Positions 28,375-37,038 of a stretch of DNA of 64,000 bases are shown here, one piece after another; positions within the stretch are counted from its first letter, which is position 1; each line of letters starts with the position of its first letter. The stretch spans positions 1,612,001 through 1,676,000 of the forward strand of contig NZ_CP123620.1 in assembly GCF_029873215.1 (NCBI RefSeq), given 5' to 3'. The translations under genes and the position numbers were made by a program. Below the pieces are notes generated by a model. That model saw nothing but the letters and a program-made list of their open reading frames with translations, was not told the DNA's origin and searched no databases. Origin of the DNA: Nocardioides sp. BP30 (lineage in GTDB: Bacteria; Actinomycetota; Actinomycetes; Propionibacteriales; Nocardioidaceae).

Positions 28375-29943
28375 ATGTTCGCCACCCTCTCCGACCGGCT
28401 CGCCGACACCTTCAAGAACCTGCGGGGGAAGGGTCGGCTCTCCGAAGCCGACATCGACGCCACCGCCCGCGAGATCCGGATCGCGCTGCTGGAGGCAGAC
28501 GTAGCGCTCCCGGTCGTGCGCGAGTTCGTCGCGAAGGTCAAGGAGCGTGCGCGCGGCGCCGAGGTGAGCCAGGCGCTCAACCCGGCCCAGCAGATCGTCA
28601 AGATCGTCAACGAGGAGCTCGTCGCCATCCTCGGCGGCGAGACGCGCCGGCTGCGCTACGCCAAGTCCGGCCCGACCGTGATCATGCTTGCCGGTCTCCA
28701 GGGTGCAGGCAAGACCACGCTCGCGGCCAAGCTGGCGCTGTGGCTCAAGGAGCAGGGCAAGAGCCCGCTGCTGGTCGCCTGCGACCTCCAGCGCCCCAAC
28801 GCCGTCAACCAGCTCCAGGTCAACGGCGAACGCGTCGGCGTGCCCGTCTTCGCGCCGGAGCCCGGCAACGGGATCGGGAACCCGGTGCAGGTGGCGCAGT
28901 CCTCGATCGAGGAGGCCAAGCGCAAGCTGCACGACGTCGTCATCGTCGACACCGCCGGCCGCCTCGGCATCGACCAGGAGCTGATGCAGCAGGCCGCGGA
29001 CATCCGCGACGCCGTCCAGCCCGACGAGGTGCTCTTCGTCGTCGACGCGATGATCGGTCAGGACGCCGTCACCACCGCCCAGGCGTTCCTCGACGGCGTC
29101 GGGTACGACGGTGTCGTCCTCACCAAGCTCGACGGTGACGCCCGTGGTGGCGCCGCCCTCTCGATCGTCAGCCTGACCGGGAAGCCGGTCATCTTCGCCT
29201 CCAACGGCGAGAAGATGACCGACTTCGACCTGTTCCACCCCGACCGGATGGCCTCGCGCATCCTCGACATGGGCGACGTGCTCACCCTGATCGAGCAGGC
29301 CGAGAAGGCGTTCGACGCCGAGGAGTCCGCCAAGGCGGCGGAGAAGCTCGCCGGTGGTGACTTCACCCTCGACGACTTCCTCAAGCAGATGCAGCAGATC
29401 CGCAAGCTCGGCTCGATGTCGAAGCTGATGGGGATGCTGCCCGGGATGGGCCAGTTCCGCGACCAGATCGCGAACTTCGACGAGCGTGAGGTCGACCGGA
29501 TCCAGGCGATCATCCAGTCGATGACGCCGGCCGAGCGGGCCAACCCCAAGATCATCGACGGCTCGCGGCGTCTGCGGATCGCCAAGGGATCGGGCCGCCA
29601 GGTCTCCGACGTCAACCAGCTGGTCGACCGGTTCACCGAGGCCCGCAAGATGATGCAGTCACTGGCCAACGGCGGCGGGATGCCGGGCATGCCCGGGATG
29701 CCCGGCGCCGGCTTCGGCAAGCGGGCGGCGGCGCGCCAGGCTCCGCAGCAGAAGAAGGGCAAGGGCGCGCGCCGGTCGGGCAACCCGGCCAAGGCGGCCC
29801 AGCAGGCCAAGGCCGCCGCCGAGGTGGAGGCCGCCAAGCCGAAGCCGAACCCGTTCGCCCAGCCCGGGGGCGAGGACATCGATTACGAGGCAGCGGCCGC
29901 GCAGCTCAACCTGCCGAAGGACTTCAGCAAGTACCTGAAGTGA
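28375..29943 (+). CDS. ffh: Signal recognition particle protein Ffh (SRP54)
   Basis: A 522-residue protein with N, G and M domains. GTPase motifs are GLQGAGKTT (about residue 107), DLQRPNAVNQL, VDTAGRLGID and TKLDGDARGG. The M domain (from about 300) has the methionine-rich signal-peptide groove (QMQQIRKLGSMSKLMGMLPG) and the SRP RNA-binding SGR/RIAKGSGR segment, then a GMPGMPGMPG tail. It binds signal sequences as they leave the ribosome and docks to FtsY (17856). ATG 28375 was chosen over an upstream TTG for its ribosome-binding site and family length. Confidence 0.97.
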   Translation: MFATLSDRLADTFKNLRGKGRLSEADIDATAREIRIALLEADVALPVVREFVAKVKERARGAEVSQALNPAQQIVKIVNEELVAILGGETRRLRYAKSGPTVIMLAGLQGAGKTTLAAKLALWLKEQGKSPLLVACDLQRPNAVNQLQVNGERVGVPVFAPEPGNGIGNPVQVAQSSIEEAKRKLHDVVIVDTAGRLGIDQELMQQAADIRDAVQPDEVLFVVDAMIGQDAVTTAQAFLDGVGYDGVVLTKLDGDARGGAALSIVSLTGKPVIFASNGEKMTDFDLFHPDRMASRILDMGDVLTLIEQAEKAFDAEESAKAAEKLAGGDFTLDDFLKQMQQIRKLGSMSKLMGMLPGMGQFRDQIANFDEREVDRIQAIIQSMTPAERANPKIIDGSRRLRIAKGSGRQVSDVNQLVDRFTEARKMMQSLANGGGMPGMPGMPGAGFGKRAAARQAPQQKKGKGARRSGNPAKAAQQAKAAAEVEAAKPKPNPFAQPGGEDIDYEAAAAQLNLPKDFSKYLK

Positions 29944-29965
29944 TGGCTCGTCCGGGAGGCTCGTC

Positions 29966-30331
29966 GTGAGCACCGTGCTGGTCGTCGACGGCGCCAACGT
30001 GGTCGGTGCGCGTCCCGACGGATGGTGGAAGGACCGCCCGGGCGCGGCCCGTCGGCTCCACGAGCGGTTGCTCGTGGCCGACACGCCGTACGACCAGATC
30101 GTGCTGGTGCTCGAGGGCGCTGCGAAGGCGGGTGTCCGAGCGGGCCGCGACGGCCACGTCCGCACCGTGCACGCACCCAGGGACGGGGATGCCACCATCG
30201 TCGCCGAGACGAAGGCAGCGGCCGAGCGTGGGGCCCGGGTCACCGTCGTCACGGCGGATCGGATGCTGCAGGCCCGGGCCGGAGCCTGGGGGCAGACGAT
30301 GAGCCCGGGCTGGCTGCTGGACCAGGTCTGA
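29966..30331 (+). CDS. NYN/PIN-like domain protein, putative ribonuclease
   Basis: A 121-residue protein beginning VSTVLVVDGANVVGARPDGWW. The VDGANV motif with a later RVTVVTADRML aspartate resembles the metal-binding acidic residues of NYN/YacP-type PIN-fold RNases. GGGAGG upstream supports the GTG start. It follows ffh by 22 bases and is probably co-transcribed, but no link to protein targeting is known. The family match rests on short motifs. Confidence 0.6.
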   Translation: MSTVLVVDGANVVGARPDGWWKDRPGAARRLHERLLVADTPYDQIVLVLEGAAKAGVRAGRDGHVRTVHAPRDGDATIVAETKAAAERGARVTVVTADRMLQARAGAWGQTMSPGWLLDQV

Positions 30332-30342
30332 TCACCCAGATG

Positions 30343-30356
30343 GGGGAGCGCTCCCA
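30343..30356. promoter_or_regulatory. CebR-like LacI-family operator
   Basis: GGGGAGCGCTCCCA contains a perfect 12-bp palindrome (30344-30355) and matches the Streptomyces CebR site TGGGAGCGCTCCCA at 13 of 14 positions. CebR represses cellulose/cellobiose-use genes. It lies 160 bases before the GH3 glycosidase start. Confidence 0.55.
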
Positions 30357-30390
30357 CCGGATCGCGGAATTCGGTCCCCTTCGACGTTGA

Positions 30391-30406
30391 CGTGATCTGC
30401 ATCACA
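30391..30406. promoter_or_regulatory. Crp/GlxR-like binding site
   Basis: GTGA-N6-TCACA, nearly the full consensus TGTGA-N6-TCACA (first base differs), about 110 bases before the GH3 start. It lies among promoter-like sequence (TTGACG partly overlapping), consistent with cAMP-type carbon control. Confidence 0.5.
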
Positions 30407-30516
30407 TCCTTACGTTGACAAGTGCGCACACGCGCAGCCCGGCGACACGTCGCCGGTGCCACCTCGGGCCGGCGGCGCGTGGACGTCGGGTGACCCTCTC
30501 GGGCAAGGAGACCCCT

Positions 30517-32556
30517 GTGCCACACCACATCCCCACGCCGGGCCGAGGCATCGCGGCCGGAGCCGCCGGCGTCCTCGCTCTCGGCGTCCTCGTGGCCGCC
30601 TCGCCGGCTCACGCACGACCGACGCCCCACCCGGACGGGCACGCGTCCGGTCACCACTCGGGACAGCACGCCGGGCAGCACGGCAGCCGCACTCCGGCGT
30701 ACGAGAACCCCCGCCTGCCGATCAAGGTACGGGTGGCCGACCTGCTCTCCCGGATGACGCTGGCGGAGAAGATCGGCCAGATGACCCAGGCCGAACGGCT
30801 CGACCTCACCGATCCGACGAACGTCGCGACCTGGAAGCTCGGCAGCGTGCTGTCGGGCGGCGGCTCGGTCCCCACCCCGAACACGCCGGCCGCCTTCGCG
30901 GACATGGTCGACACCTTCCAGACGGCTGCCCTGAGCACCCGGCTGCACATCCCGATCCTGTACGGCATCGACGCCGTCCACGGCGACGGCAACATCGGTG
31001 GGTCCACCGTGTTCCCGCACAACATCGGCCTCGGGGCGACCCGGGATCCGAAGCTCGTCGAGAAGGTCGAGCACATCACCGCCATCGAGACCCGGGCATC
31101 AGGGCCGCAGTGGGCGTTCGCGCCGTGCCTCTGCGTCGCCCGTGACGACCGCTGGGGTCGCACCTACGAGTCGTTCGGGGAGAGCCCGAAGCTGGTGGAG
31201 CGGATGGAGACCGCCATCGACGGCTTCCAGGGAACCTCCACCAAGGACCTGGCCCGGCCCGATCACGTGCTCGCCACCGCCAAGCACTTCGCCGGCGACG
31301 GCCTGACCACCTACGACGCGTCCAAGGCCGGCACCGGCGCCTACCCGATCGACCAGGGCGTCGATCAGGTCAGCCGGGCGACGTTCCGCCAGCTGGCGCT
31401 GGCGCCCTACGTGCCGGCGGTCAAGGAGCACCACGTGCAGGCGGTGATGCCCTCCTTCTCCAGTGTGGACTTCACCGACGACGGTCTCGGCAACCCGGTC
31501 AAGATGAGTGCGAACAAGGCGCTCATCACCGGATGGCTGAAGGACCAGCAGCGGTTCAAGGGCCTGGTGATCTCCGACTGGCAGGCCATCCGGCAGCTGC
31601 CCGGGACCTACTCCGACCAGGTGGCGACGGGCGTCAACGCCGGCATCGACATGTTCATGGAGCCCTACTCCGGAAGCACCACCGGCGCCCCCGAGTTCGA
31701 GGCCACGCTGACCTCCCTGGTCCAGAACGGCACGGTCGCGCAGAGCCGGATCGACGACGCGGTCTCCCGGATCCTGCGGGTGAAGTTCGAGCTCGGCCTC
31801 TTCGAGCATCCCTACACCAACCGCTCGCTGGCCCACACGATCGGCGACAGCGCGCACCACCGGGTCGCCCGGCAGGCCGCTGCCGAGTCTCAGGTGCTGC
31901 TCACCAACAGGCACCACACGCTGCCGCTGCAGCCCGGCCGTCACCCCGTCTACGTCGCCGGCAGCAACGCCGACAACATCGGCAACCAGGCGGGCGGCTG
32001 GACGCTGACCTGGCAGGGCGGCTCGACCAACGTCATCCCGGGCACCACCATCCTGGACGGGATCAGGGCCGAGGCGAGCGCACCGGTGACCTACAGCGTC
32101 GACGCCTCCGCACCTGTCCCGGCAGGTGCCGACGGCATCGTCGTGGTCGGCGAGACGCCGTACGCCGAGGGCTACGGCGACGTGGGTGGCCCACAGTGGG
32201 CCTACGACCCCGGTGACAACAACGTGCCGCGTCCGGCCAAGACGATGATGCTCTCGGCCGCCGACACCCAGGCCATCAAGACGGTCTGTGCCGCGGCGCG
32301 CAGCTGCACCGTCGTCGTCGTCTCGGGCCGGCCGATGATCATCCCGCCCGACCTGCTCGGGCAGATCGACTCGCTGGTGGCCGGCTGGCTCCCGGGAAGC
32401 GAGGGCATCGGTGTGGCCGACGACCTGTTCGGCCATCACCGCTTCACCGGCAAGCTCCCGGTGTCCTGGCCGCGCACGGTCGCCCAGGAGCCGGTCAACG
32501 TCGGTGATCCGGGTTACGACCCGCTGTTCCGCTACGGCTACGGCCTGCGGGACTGA
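30517..32556 (+). CDS. Secreted GH3-family glycoside hydrolase (beta-glucosidase-like)
   Basis: A 679-residue protein. Residues 1-33 are a signal peptide (Arg at 10, hydrophobic core, cleavage after AHA), then a His/Gly-rich stretch (residues 38-57), then the GH3 catalytic barrel (from about 62; KIGQMTQAE, YGIDAVHGDGN, AKHFAGDG) with the nucleophile Asp354 in VISDWQ. The second GH3 domain (from about 450) ends in GYGLRD. The order and motifs match exo-beta-glucosidases acting on beta-glucans or cellodextrins outside the cell. AAGGAG six bases before GTG 30517 sets the start. CebR-like and Crp-like sites upstream suggest induction by cellobiose and catabolite control. Confidence 0.9.
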   Translation: MPHHIPTPGRGIAAGAAGVLALGVLVAASPAHARPTPHPDGHASGHHSGQHAGQHGSRTPAYENPRLPIKVRVADLLSRMTLAEKIGQMTQAERLDLTDPTNVATWKLGSVLSGGGSVPTPNTPAAFADMVDTFQTAALSTRLHIPILYGIDAVHGDGNIGGSTVFPHNIGLGATRDPKLVEKVEHITAIETRASGPQWAFAPCLCVARDDRWGRTYESFGESPKLVERMETAIDGFQGTSTKDLARPDHVLATAKHFAGDGLTTYDASKAGTGAYPIDQGVDQVSRATFRQLALAPYVPAVKEHHVQAVMPSFSSVDFTDDGLGNPVKMSANKALITGWLKDQQRFKGLVISDWQAIRQLPGTYSDQVATGVNAGIDMFMEPYSGSTTGAPEFEATLTSLVQNGTVAQSRIDDAVSRILRVKFELGLFEHPYTNRSLAHTIGDSAHHRVARQAAAESQVLLTNRHHTLPLQPGRHPVYVAGSNADNIGNQAGGWTLTWQGGSTNVIPGTTILDGIRAEASAPVTYSVDASAPVPAGADGIVVVGETPYAEGYGDVGGPQWAYDPGDNNVPRPAKTMMLSAADTQAIKTVCAAARSCTVVVVSGRPMIIPPDLLGQIDSLVAGWLPGSEGIGVADDLFGHHRFTGKLPVSWPRTVAQEPVNVGDPGYDPLFRYGYGLRD

Positions 32557-32580
32557 CGGGCGAGCACGGGGTCGCGTGGT

Positions 32581-32608
32581 CATGGCCCGGGGTAACGTCC
32601 GGGCCATG
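32581..32608. repeat. Perfect inverted repeat spanning -10 hexamer and start codon
   Basis: CATGGCCCGG and CCGGGCCATG form 10-bp arms around an 8-base loop. The loop carries TAACGT (32593-32598), a TANNNT -10 hexamer ending seven bases before the ATG at 32606, and the right arm contains that ATG. It may be an operator or an RNA structure only if transcription begins upstream. Confidence 0.6.
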
Positions 32609-33679
32609 ACCGCGCTGCGCTTCCACGGACCGGTGCTGCCCGACGGCGAGACGGCCGACCTCTACGTCGTCGACGGTCGGGTGACCTTCGAGCCGCAATC
32701 CGGCGCCGAGACCGCTGCCACGGGCTGGATCGTCCCCGGCCTGGTCGACGCGCACTGCCACCTCGGCCTCGGTGAGGAGGGAGCGATCAGCGTCGAGGAG
32801 ACCGAGCGCACGGCCCGCGAGGACCGCGATGCGGGGGCGCTGCTGATCCGCGACTGCGGCTCGCCGATCGACACCCGATGGATCCAGGAGCGTGCGGACC
32901 TTCCCCGGCTGATCCGGATGGGACGGCACATCGCGCGCACCAGGCGCTACATGCGGGGGTACGCCGACGAGGTGGAGCCGGTCGGCCTGGCCGAGGCGGT
33001 CGCTCGGGAGGCCGAGCGCGGCGACGGCTGGGTGAAGCTGGTGGGCGACTGGATCTCGCGCGAGGAGGGTGACCTGCGGCCCTCGTTCTCGGTGGACGAC
33101 TTCGCCGAGGCGATCAAGGTCGCCCACAACCACGGTGCGAGGGTGACGGCCCACTGCTTCGGTAGCGACGTGCTGCCCGGGCTGATCGAGCACGGCATCG
33201 ACTGCATCGAGCACGGCACCGGACTGACCCCCGACCTGGTCGCGCTGGTCGCCGAGAAGGGCGTCGCGGTGGTGCCGACGGTGATGCAGACCGAGAACTT
33301 CCCGGTCTTCGCCGAGCAGGGCGGTGCGCGGTTCCCGGCGTACGCGTCCACCATGAGCGACCTCTACGAACGCCGTCGCGAGACGATCATGACAGCCTTC
33401 GAGGCCGGCGTCCCGCTGTACGCCGGCACCGACGGCGGAGGTGCCCGACGGCATGGCAATCTCCCCGGCGAGATCCGGGCGATGGTCGAGATGGGCCTGC
33501 CGCCCGGCTACGCCCTGGGCGCCGCCTCATGGCAGGCGCGGGCCTGGCTGGGTGTCGCCGGGATCGAGGAGGGTGCCTCGGCGGACTTCGTCGTCTACGA
33601 TGCCGATCCGCGGGCCGATCTCGGTGTGCTCGAGCGGCCCACGGCTGTCGTCCTGCGGGGCAGCGTCGTGCGGGGTTGA
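32606..33679 (+). CDS. Metal-dependent amidohydrolase (imidazolonepropionase-like)
   Basis: A 357-residue protein of the amidohydrolase superfamily. The HxH metal pair is in VDAHCHLGLG (residues 50 and 52), further ligands appear in RVTAHCFG and CIEHGTG, and the last Asp in YAGTDGGG. Such enzymes hydrolyse cyclic amides, dipeptides or related compounds; the substrate is unknown. The ATG at 32606 was chosen because the family N-terminus (LRFHGPVLPDG) starts there and TAACGT precedes it at leaderless spacing. It is not obviously linked to the GH3 gene 50 bases upstream. Confidence 0.82.
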   Translation: MTALRFHGPVLPDGETADLYVVDGRVTFEPQSGAETAATGWIVPGLVDAHCHLGLGEEGAISVEETERTAREDRDAGALLIRDCGSPIDTRWIQERADLPRLIRMGRHIARTRRYMRGYADEVEPVGLAEAVAREAERGDGWVKLVGDWISREEGDLRPSFSVDDFAEAIKVAHNHGARVTAHCFGSDVLPGLIEHGIDCIEHGTGLTPDLVALVAEKGVAVVPTVMQTENFPVFAEQGGARFPAYASTMSDLYERRRETIMTAFEAGVPLYAGTDGGGARRHGNLPGEIRAMVEMGLPPGYALGAASWQARAWLGVAGIEEGASADFVVYDADPRADLGVLERPTAVVLRGSVVRG

Positions 33680-33858
33680 GCGCCGCTGCTGGGGATTTCT
33701 CCAGACGGGTCCGCTCTGGCAGACTTGCCCGCTGAGTCCTGCGCATTCCGGACCCTCTCACCGGGTGCTGCAGTGTTCATCGAGAGTCCGGGACCGGTGT
33801 TCCCCACCTGGCGACGGCGTCTCACCCACTTATCGAACGTCAAGGAGACACCACAACC

Positions 33859-34326
33859 GTGGCCGTCAAGATCCGCCTGAAGCGCCTGGGCAAGATCCGG
33901 GTTCCGCAGTACCGCATCGTCGTCGTCGACTCGCGCACCAAGCGCGACGGTCGCGTCATCGAGGAGATCGGTCACTACCGGCCGAAGGAGGAGCCCTCCT
34001 TCATCTCGGTGACCTCCGACCGCGCCCAGTACTGGCTCGGCGTCGGCGCGCAGCCGTCCGAGGCCGTCGAGGCCATCCTCAAGGTGACCGGCGACTGGCA
34101 GAAGTTCAAGGGTCTCCCGGGCGCCGAGGGCACCCTGAAGACCGCCGCGGCCAAGCCCGACAAGCTCGAGCTGTTCAACAAGGCGCTGGCCGAGGCTCAC
34201 TCGGCGCCGTCCGCCGAGGCCGTCACCAAGAAGAGCAAGAAGGCCGAGGAGAAGGTCGCCGAGGCTCCGGCCGAGGCCGCCGCCGAGACGACCGAGGCTC
34301 CGGCCGAGGCTGAGGCCGAGGCCTGA
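33859..34326 (+). CDS. rpsP: Ribosomal protein bS16 with acidic C-terminal extension
   Basis: A 155-residue protein. The first about 85 residues are the conserved S16 fold ([26 protein letters not shown]). A second segment ([21 protein letters not shown]) is usual in actinobacteria, and the last about 40 residues are an Ala/Glu/Pro tail ([20 protein letters not shown]). It is a small-subunit assembly protein. GTG start with AAGGAG 11 bases upstream. It begins an operon with khpA two bases downstream. Confidence 0.96.
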   Translation: MAVKIRLKRLGKIRVPQYRIVVVDSRTKRDGRVIEEIGHYRPKEEPSFISVTSDRAQYWLGVGAQPSEAVEAILKVTGDWQKFKGLPGAEGTLKTAAAKPDKLELFNKALAEAHSAPSAEAVTKKSKKAEEKVAEAPAEAAAETTEAPAEAEAEA

Positions 34327-34328
34327 GC

Positions 34329-34571
34329 GTGCTCGCCGAGGCTCTCGAGCATCTCGTCCGAGGCGTGGTCGACCACCCCGACGACGTCGTCGTGCGCGAC
34401 AAGCAGCTGCGACGCGGCTCCGTGCTCGAGGTCCGGGTGCACCCCGACGACCTCGGCAAGGTGATCGGCCGCAACGGTCGCACCGCTACGGCCTTCCGCA
34501 CGGTCGTCAGTGCGCTGGCCGGCAAGGGCGGTGCCCGGGTCGACTTCGTCGACGTCGACCGGAGGCGCTAG
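34329..34571 (+). CDS. khpA: KH-domain RNA-binding protein KhpA
   Basis: An 80-residue single KH domain with VHPDDLGKVIGRNGRTATAF; the GRNG loop is the GxxG RNA-contacting element. KhpA proteins bind RNA, often with KhpB, and affect ribosome assembly, cell length or competence. It starts at GTG two bases after rpsP. Its 3' end with the stop codon lies inside a 30-base direct repeat whose second copy is 59 bases downstream. Confidence 0.92.
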   Translation: MLAEALEHLVRGVVDHPDDVVVRDKQLRRGSVLEVRVHPDDLGKVIGRNGRTATAFRTVVSALAGKGGARVDFVDVDRRR

Positions 34572-34576
34572 CCGGA
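34547..34576 (+). repeat. 30-bp direct repeat, copy 1 (end of khpA)
   Basis: It encodes the last residues and stop of khpA and is identical over 30 bases to 34606-34635. Confidence 0.85.
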
Positions 34577-34605
34577 GGTCGGCGGAGACGAAGCATCCGG
34601 CGCAG

Positions 34606-34635
34606 CGTCGACGTCGACCGGAGGCGCTAGCCGGA
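34606..34635 (+). repeat. 30-bp direct repeat, copy 2 (non-coding)
   Basis: A perfect copy of 34547-34576 lying 59 bases downstream, in non-coding DNA before the terminator hairpin. It looks like a local duplication. Confidence 0.85.
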
Positions 34636-34652
34636 CGCCGACACCACGCGAC

Positions 34653-34687
34653 AGCACGCCCCGACTGCCTGGCAGTCGGGGCGTGCT
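34653..34687. terminator. Strong hairpin terminator after rpsP-khpA
   Basis: Sixteen-base perfect arms (AGCACGCCCCGACTGC and its complement) with a 3-base loop. It follows khpA and precedes rimM. There is no U-tract. Confidence 0.75.
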
Positions 34688-34730
34688 CGCGTTCTGCGCC
34701 GGGTGCGAGAGCCGATAGCCTGCAGCCATC

Positions 34731-35282
34731 ATGAGTGACTCCATCGAGGTCCTGGTCGGTCGGATCGGCAAGCCGCACGGGATCCGCGGCCACGTGACGG
34801 TCGACGTCCGCACCGACGAGCCCGAGCGCCGCTTCGCCACCGGAGCCCGGCTGCGGGCGGTCCCGCCCCAGGGCTCCGCGCTGCGTCTCGGCGAGCTGAC
34901 CGTCGAGGGCACCCGCTGGCACCAGGGCGTGCTGCACGTCCTGTTCGAGGAGGTGCCCGACCGCAACGCCGCCGAGACCGTCAGGGGCGTGCTGCTCTAC
35001 GCCGACATCGACGCCGATGCCCGCCCCGAGGACCCGGAGGAGTTCTACGACCACCAGCTCGTCGGTCTGGCCGTCCACGACACCGACGGCGCCCTGCGCG
35101 GCGAGGTCGCCGCGGTGGTGCACGGCGGGGCGCAGGACCTGTTGAGCATCACGACGCCGACGCGCCGCGACGTTCTCGTGCCGTTCGTGGCGGCGCTGGT
35201 GCCCGAGGTCGATCTGGCGGGACGCCGGATCGTCGTCGCGGACCGTCCTGGCCTGTTGGAGCCGGATCTGGACGAGGCCTGA
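34731..35282 (+). CDS. rimM: Ribosome maturation factor RimM
   Basis: A 183-residue protein with the N-terminal barrel ([18 protein letters not shown]) and a C-terminal PRC-barrel ([31 protein letters not shown]). RimM binds S19 and helps assemble the head of the 30S subunit. The ATG has no Shine-Dalgarno sequence; TAGCCT (34716-34721) ends nine bases upstream, suggesting a near-leaderless transcript separate from rpsP-khpA. The stop overlaps the trmD ATG (TGATG). Confidence 0.95.
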   Translation: MSDSIEVLVGRIGKPHGIRGHVTVDVRTDEPERRFATGARLRAVPPQGSALRLGELTVEGTRWHQGVLHVLFEEVPDRNAAETVRGVLLYADIDADARPEDPEEFYDHQLVGLAVHDTDGALRGEVAAVVHGGAQDLLSITTPTRRDVLVPFVAALVPEVDLAGRRIVVADRPGLLEPDLDEA

Positions 35283-36454
35283 TGCGGCTCGACTACCTCA
35301 CGATCTTCCCGGACTACCTGGCGCCGCTGCAGCTGAGCCTGCCGGGCAAGGCGATCGCCTCGGGCCTGCTCGAGCTGCACGTGCACGACCTGCGGACGTG
35401 GACCCACGACCGGCACCGGACCGTGGACGACACGCCGTACGGCGGTGGCGCCGGCATGGTGATGAGGCCCGAGCCGTACGGCGCCGCCTTCGACGAGCTC
35501 GGCCTCGAGGACACCACCGTGATCGTGACCTCGCCGAGCGGTGAGCCGCTCACCCAGCCGCTGGCCCGCGAGCTGGCGACCCGCTCGCGCCTGCTGTTCC
35601 TCATCGGCCGCTACGAGGGCATCGACCAGCGGGTGATCGACCACACCCGGGAGCGCACCGAGGTCCGGGAGATCAGCCTCGGCGACTACGTGCTCAACGG
35701 GGGAGAGGTCGCCGCCCTGGCGATCACCGAGGCGGTGGTGCGGCTGCTGCCGGGCTTCATGGGCAACGCAGCCTCGCTGGTGGAGGAGTCGCACGAGGAC
35801 GGCCTGCTGGAATACCCGGTCTACACCAAGCCGCAGCAGTGGCGCGGACACGAGGTGCCGCCCGTGCTGCTGTCGGGCGACCACGGCCGGATCGCCGCCT
35901 GGCGCCACCAGCGCCGGCTGGAGCGGACCGCCGAGCGGCGTCCCGACCTCCTCCACCCCAGCGCCGCCGCGACCGAGTGGCAGATCGAGCGCGCCGGCCG
36001 AGGGGACGCCGGCGAGCTCATGACGCTGATGCGCGCCTGCTGGTCGCAGGTCGCCCTCGAGGAGGAGTCGCTGGAGATCCCGGCGCTGCACGAGTCCTAC
36101 GAACAGGTGGTGGCCGACCTCGGGTCCTGGGAGACCTACGTCGTGCGCGCGGGTGGTCGCCTCGTCGGATCGGTGCGCGGGCGGCTCATCGACGCACCCG
36201 ACGGTGAGGGCCGCTGGTGGGACATCGGACGGCTGTGCGTGGCTCCCGATCTGCAGGGCCGTGGTCTGGGTCGCGCGCTCCTGGAGCACATCGAGCGCGT
36301 CGCTGCGCCGCAGGCCACGGCGTACTGGCTCTTCACCGGGGCCAACGCGCACCGCAACCAGCGGCTCTACAAGCGGGCCGGCTTCCGTCTGCGACCCGAT
36401 CTCGCCAGCATCCCGGGCACGGTGGTGCTGACGAAGCGTCGCCGTCCGGAGTGA
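35282..36454 (+). CDS. trmD: tRNA (guanine37-N1)-methyltransferase TrmD fused to a GNAT acetyltransferase domain
   Basis: A 390-residue protein. Residues 1-230 are TrmD with the knotted SAM site ([28 protein letters not shown]) that makes m1G37 in tRNA and prevents frameshifting. Residues about 232-388 are a full GNAT fold with an acetyl-CoA loop ([20 protein letters not shown]) and [12 protein letters not shown]. Free-standing TrmD is about 230-270 residues, so this is a true fusion, in one unbroken frame with uniform codon use. The acetyl acceptor is unknown. It is coupled to rimM by a one-base overlap. Confidence 0.93.
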   Translation: MRLDYLTIFPDYLAPLQLSLPGKAIASGLLELHVHDLRTWTHDRHRTVDDTPYGGGAGMVMRPEPYGAAFDELGLEDTTVIVTSPSGEPLTQPLARELATRSRLLFLIGRYEGIDQRVIDHTRERTEVREISLGDYVLNGGEVAALAITEAVVRLLPGFMGNAASLVEESHEDGLLEYPVYTKPQQWRGHEVPPVLLSGDHGRIAAWRHQRRLERTAERRPDLLHPSAAATEWQIERAGRGDAGELMTLMRACWSQVALEEESLEIPALHESYEQVVADLGSWETYVVRAGGRLVGSVRGRLIDAPDGEGRWWDIGRLCVAPDLQGRGLGRALLEHIERVAAPQATAYWLFTGANAHRNQRLYKRAGFRLRPDLASIPGTVVLTKRRRPE

Positions 36455-36516
36455 TTTCCGCCGGTCGTCGGCCCTGTGGCACAATCCCTACTTGGTCATC
36501 GTCGGCCGAAGGGCAG

Positions 36517-36536
36517 CTCCGCGAAAGCACGCGGAG
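36517..36536 (+). promoter_or_regulatory. Hairpin in the rplS leader
   Basis: CTCCGCG/CGCGGAG arms with a 6-base loop within the 200-base gap before rplS. A CACAAT hexamer at about 36479 might be the -10. It could be part of a ribosomal-protein leader; this is speculative. Confidence 0.3.
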
Positions 36537-36654
36537 GGTCCGCGACGGGCACCTGCCACAGGGGGAGCCTGACGCCGCCGGCCACAGCACGAGGACCGTC
36601 CAGCTGAAGATCCGAACACCCGCGGCCGACCTGTGGCATCCGTGAGGAGCAACC

Positions 36655-37008
36655 ATGAGCAACAACCTGCTTGCCGAGATCGGCAACGCCGCCAAGCGCA
36701 CCGACGTGCCCGACTTCAAGGCCGGCGACACCGTCAAGGTGCACGTCAAGGTCGTCGAGGGCAACCGCTCGCGCGTCCAGGTCTTCCAGGGCGTCGTGAT
36801 CGCCCTGCAGGGCGCCGGCATCTCCCGCAGCTTCACCGTCCGCAAGGTCTCCTTCAGCGTCGGTGTCGAGCGCACCTTCCCGCTGCACTCGCCGATCTTC
36901 GAGCAGATCGAGATCGTCAGCCGTGGTGACGTGCGTCGCGCCAAGCTCTACTACCTGCGCAACCTGCGCGGCAAGAAGGCCAAGATCAAGGAGCGCCGCG
37001 AGGCCTGA
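36655..37008 (+). CDS. rplS: Ribosomal protein bL19
   Basis: A 117-residue protein covering the whole family: [46 protein letters not shown] and the basic C-terminal segment [20 protein letters not shown]. It lies at the 30S-50S interface of the large subunit. GAGGAG lies just before the ATG. In the usual rpsP-rimM-trmD-rplS order. Confidence 0.98.
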   Translation: MSNNLLAEIGNAAKRTDVPDFKAGDTVKVHVKVVEGNRSRVQVFQGVVIALQGAGISRSFTVRKVSFSVGVERTFPLHSPIFEQIEIVSRGDVRRAKLYYLRNLRGKKAKIKERREA

Positions 37009-37026
37009 GCTCCCGTGGGCCTGTTC

Positions 37027-37032
37027 TAGGCT
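37027..37032 (+). promoter_or_regulatory. -10 hexamer TAGGCT for leaderless lepB
   Basis: TAGGCT ends six bases before the lepB GTG, with no Shine-Dalgarno sequence between: leaderless geometry. Confidence 0.55.
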
Positions 37033-37038
37033 CTGCGC

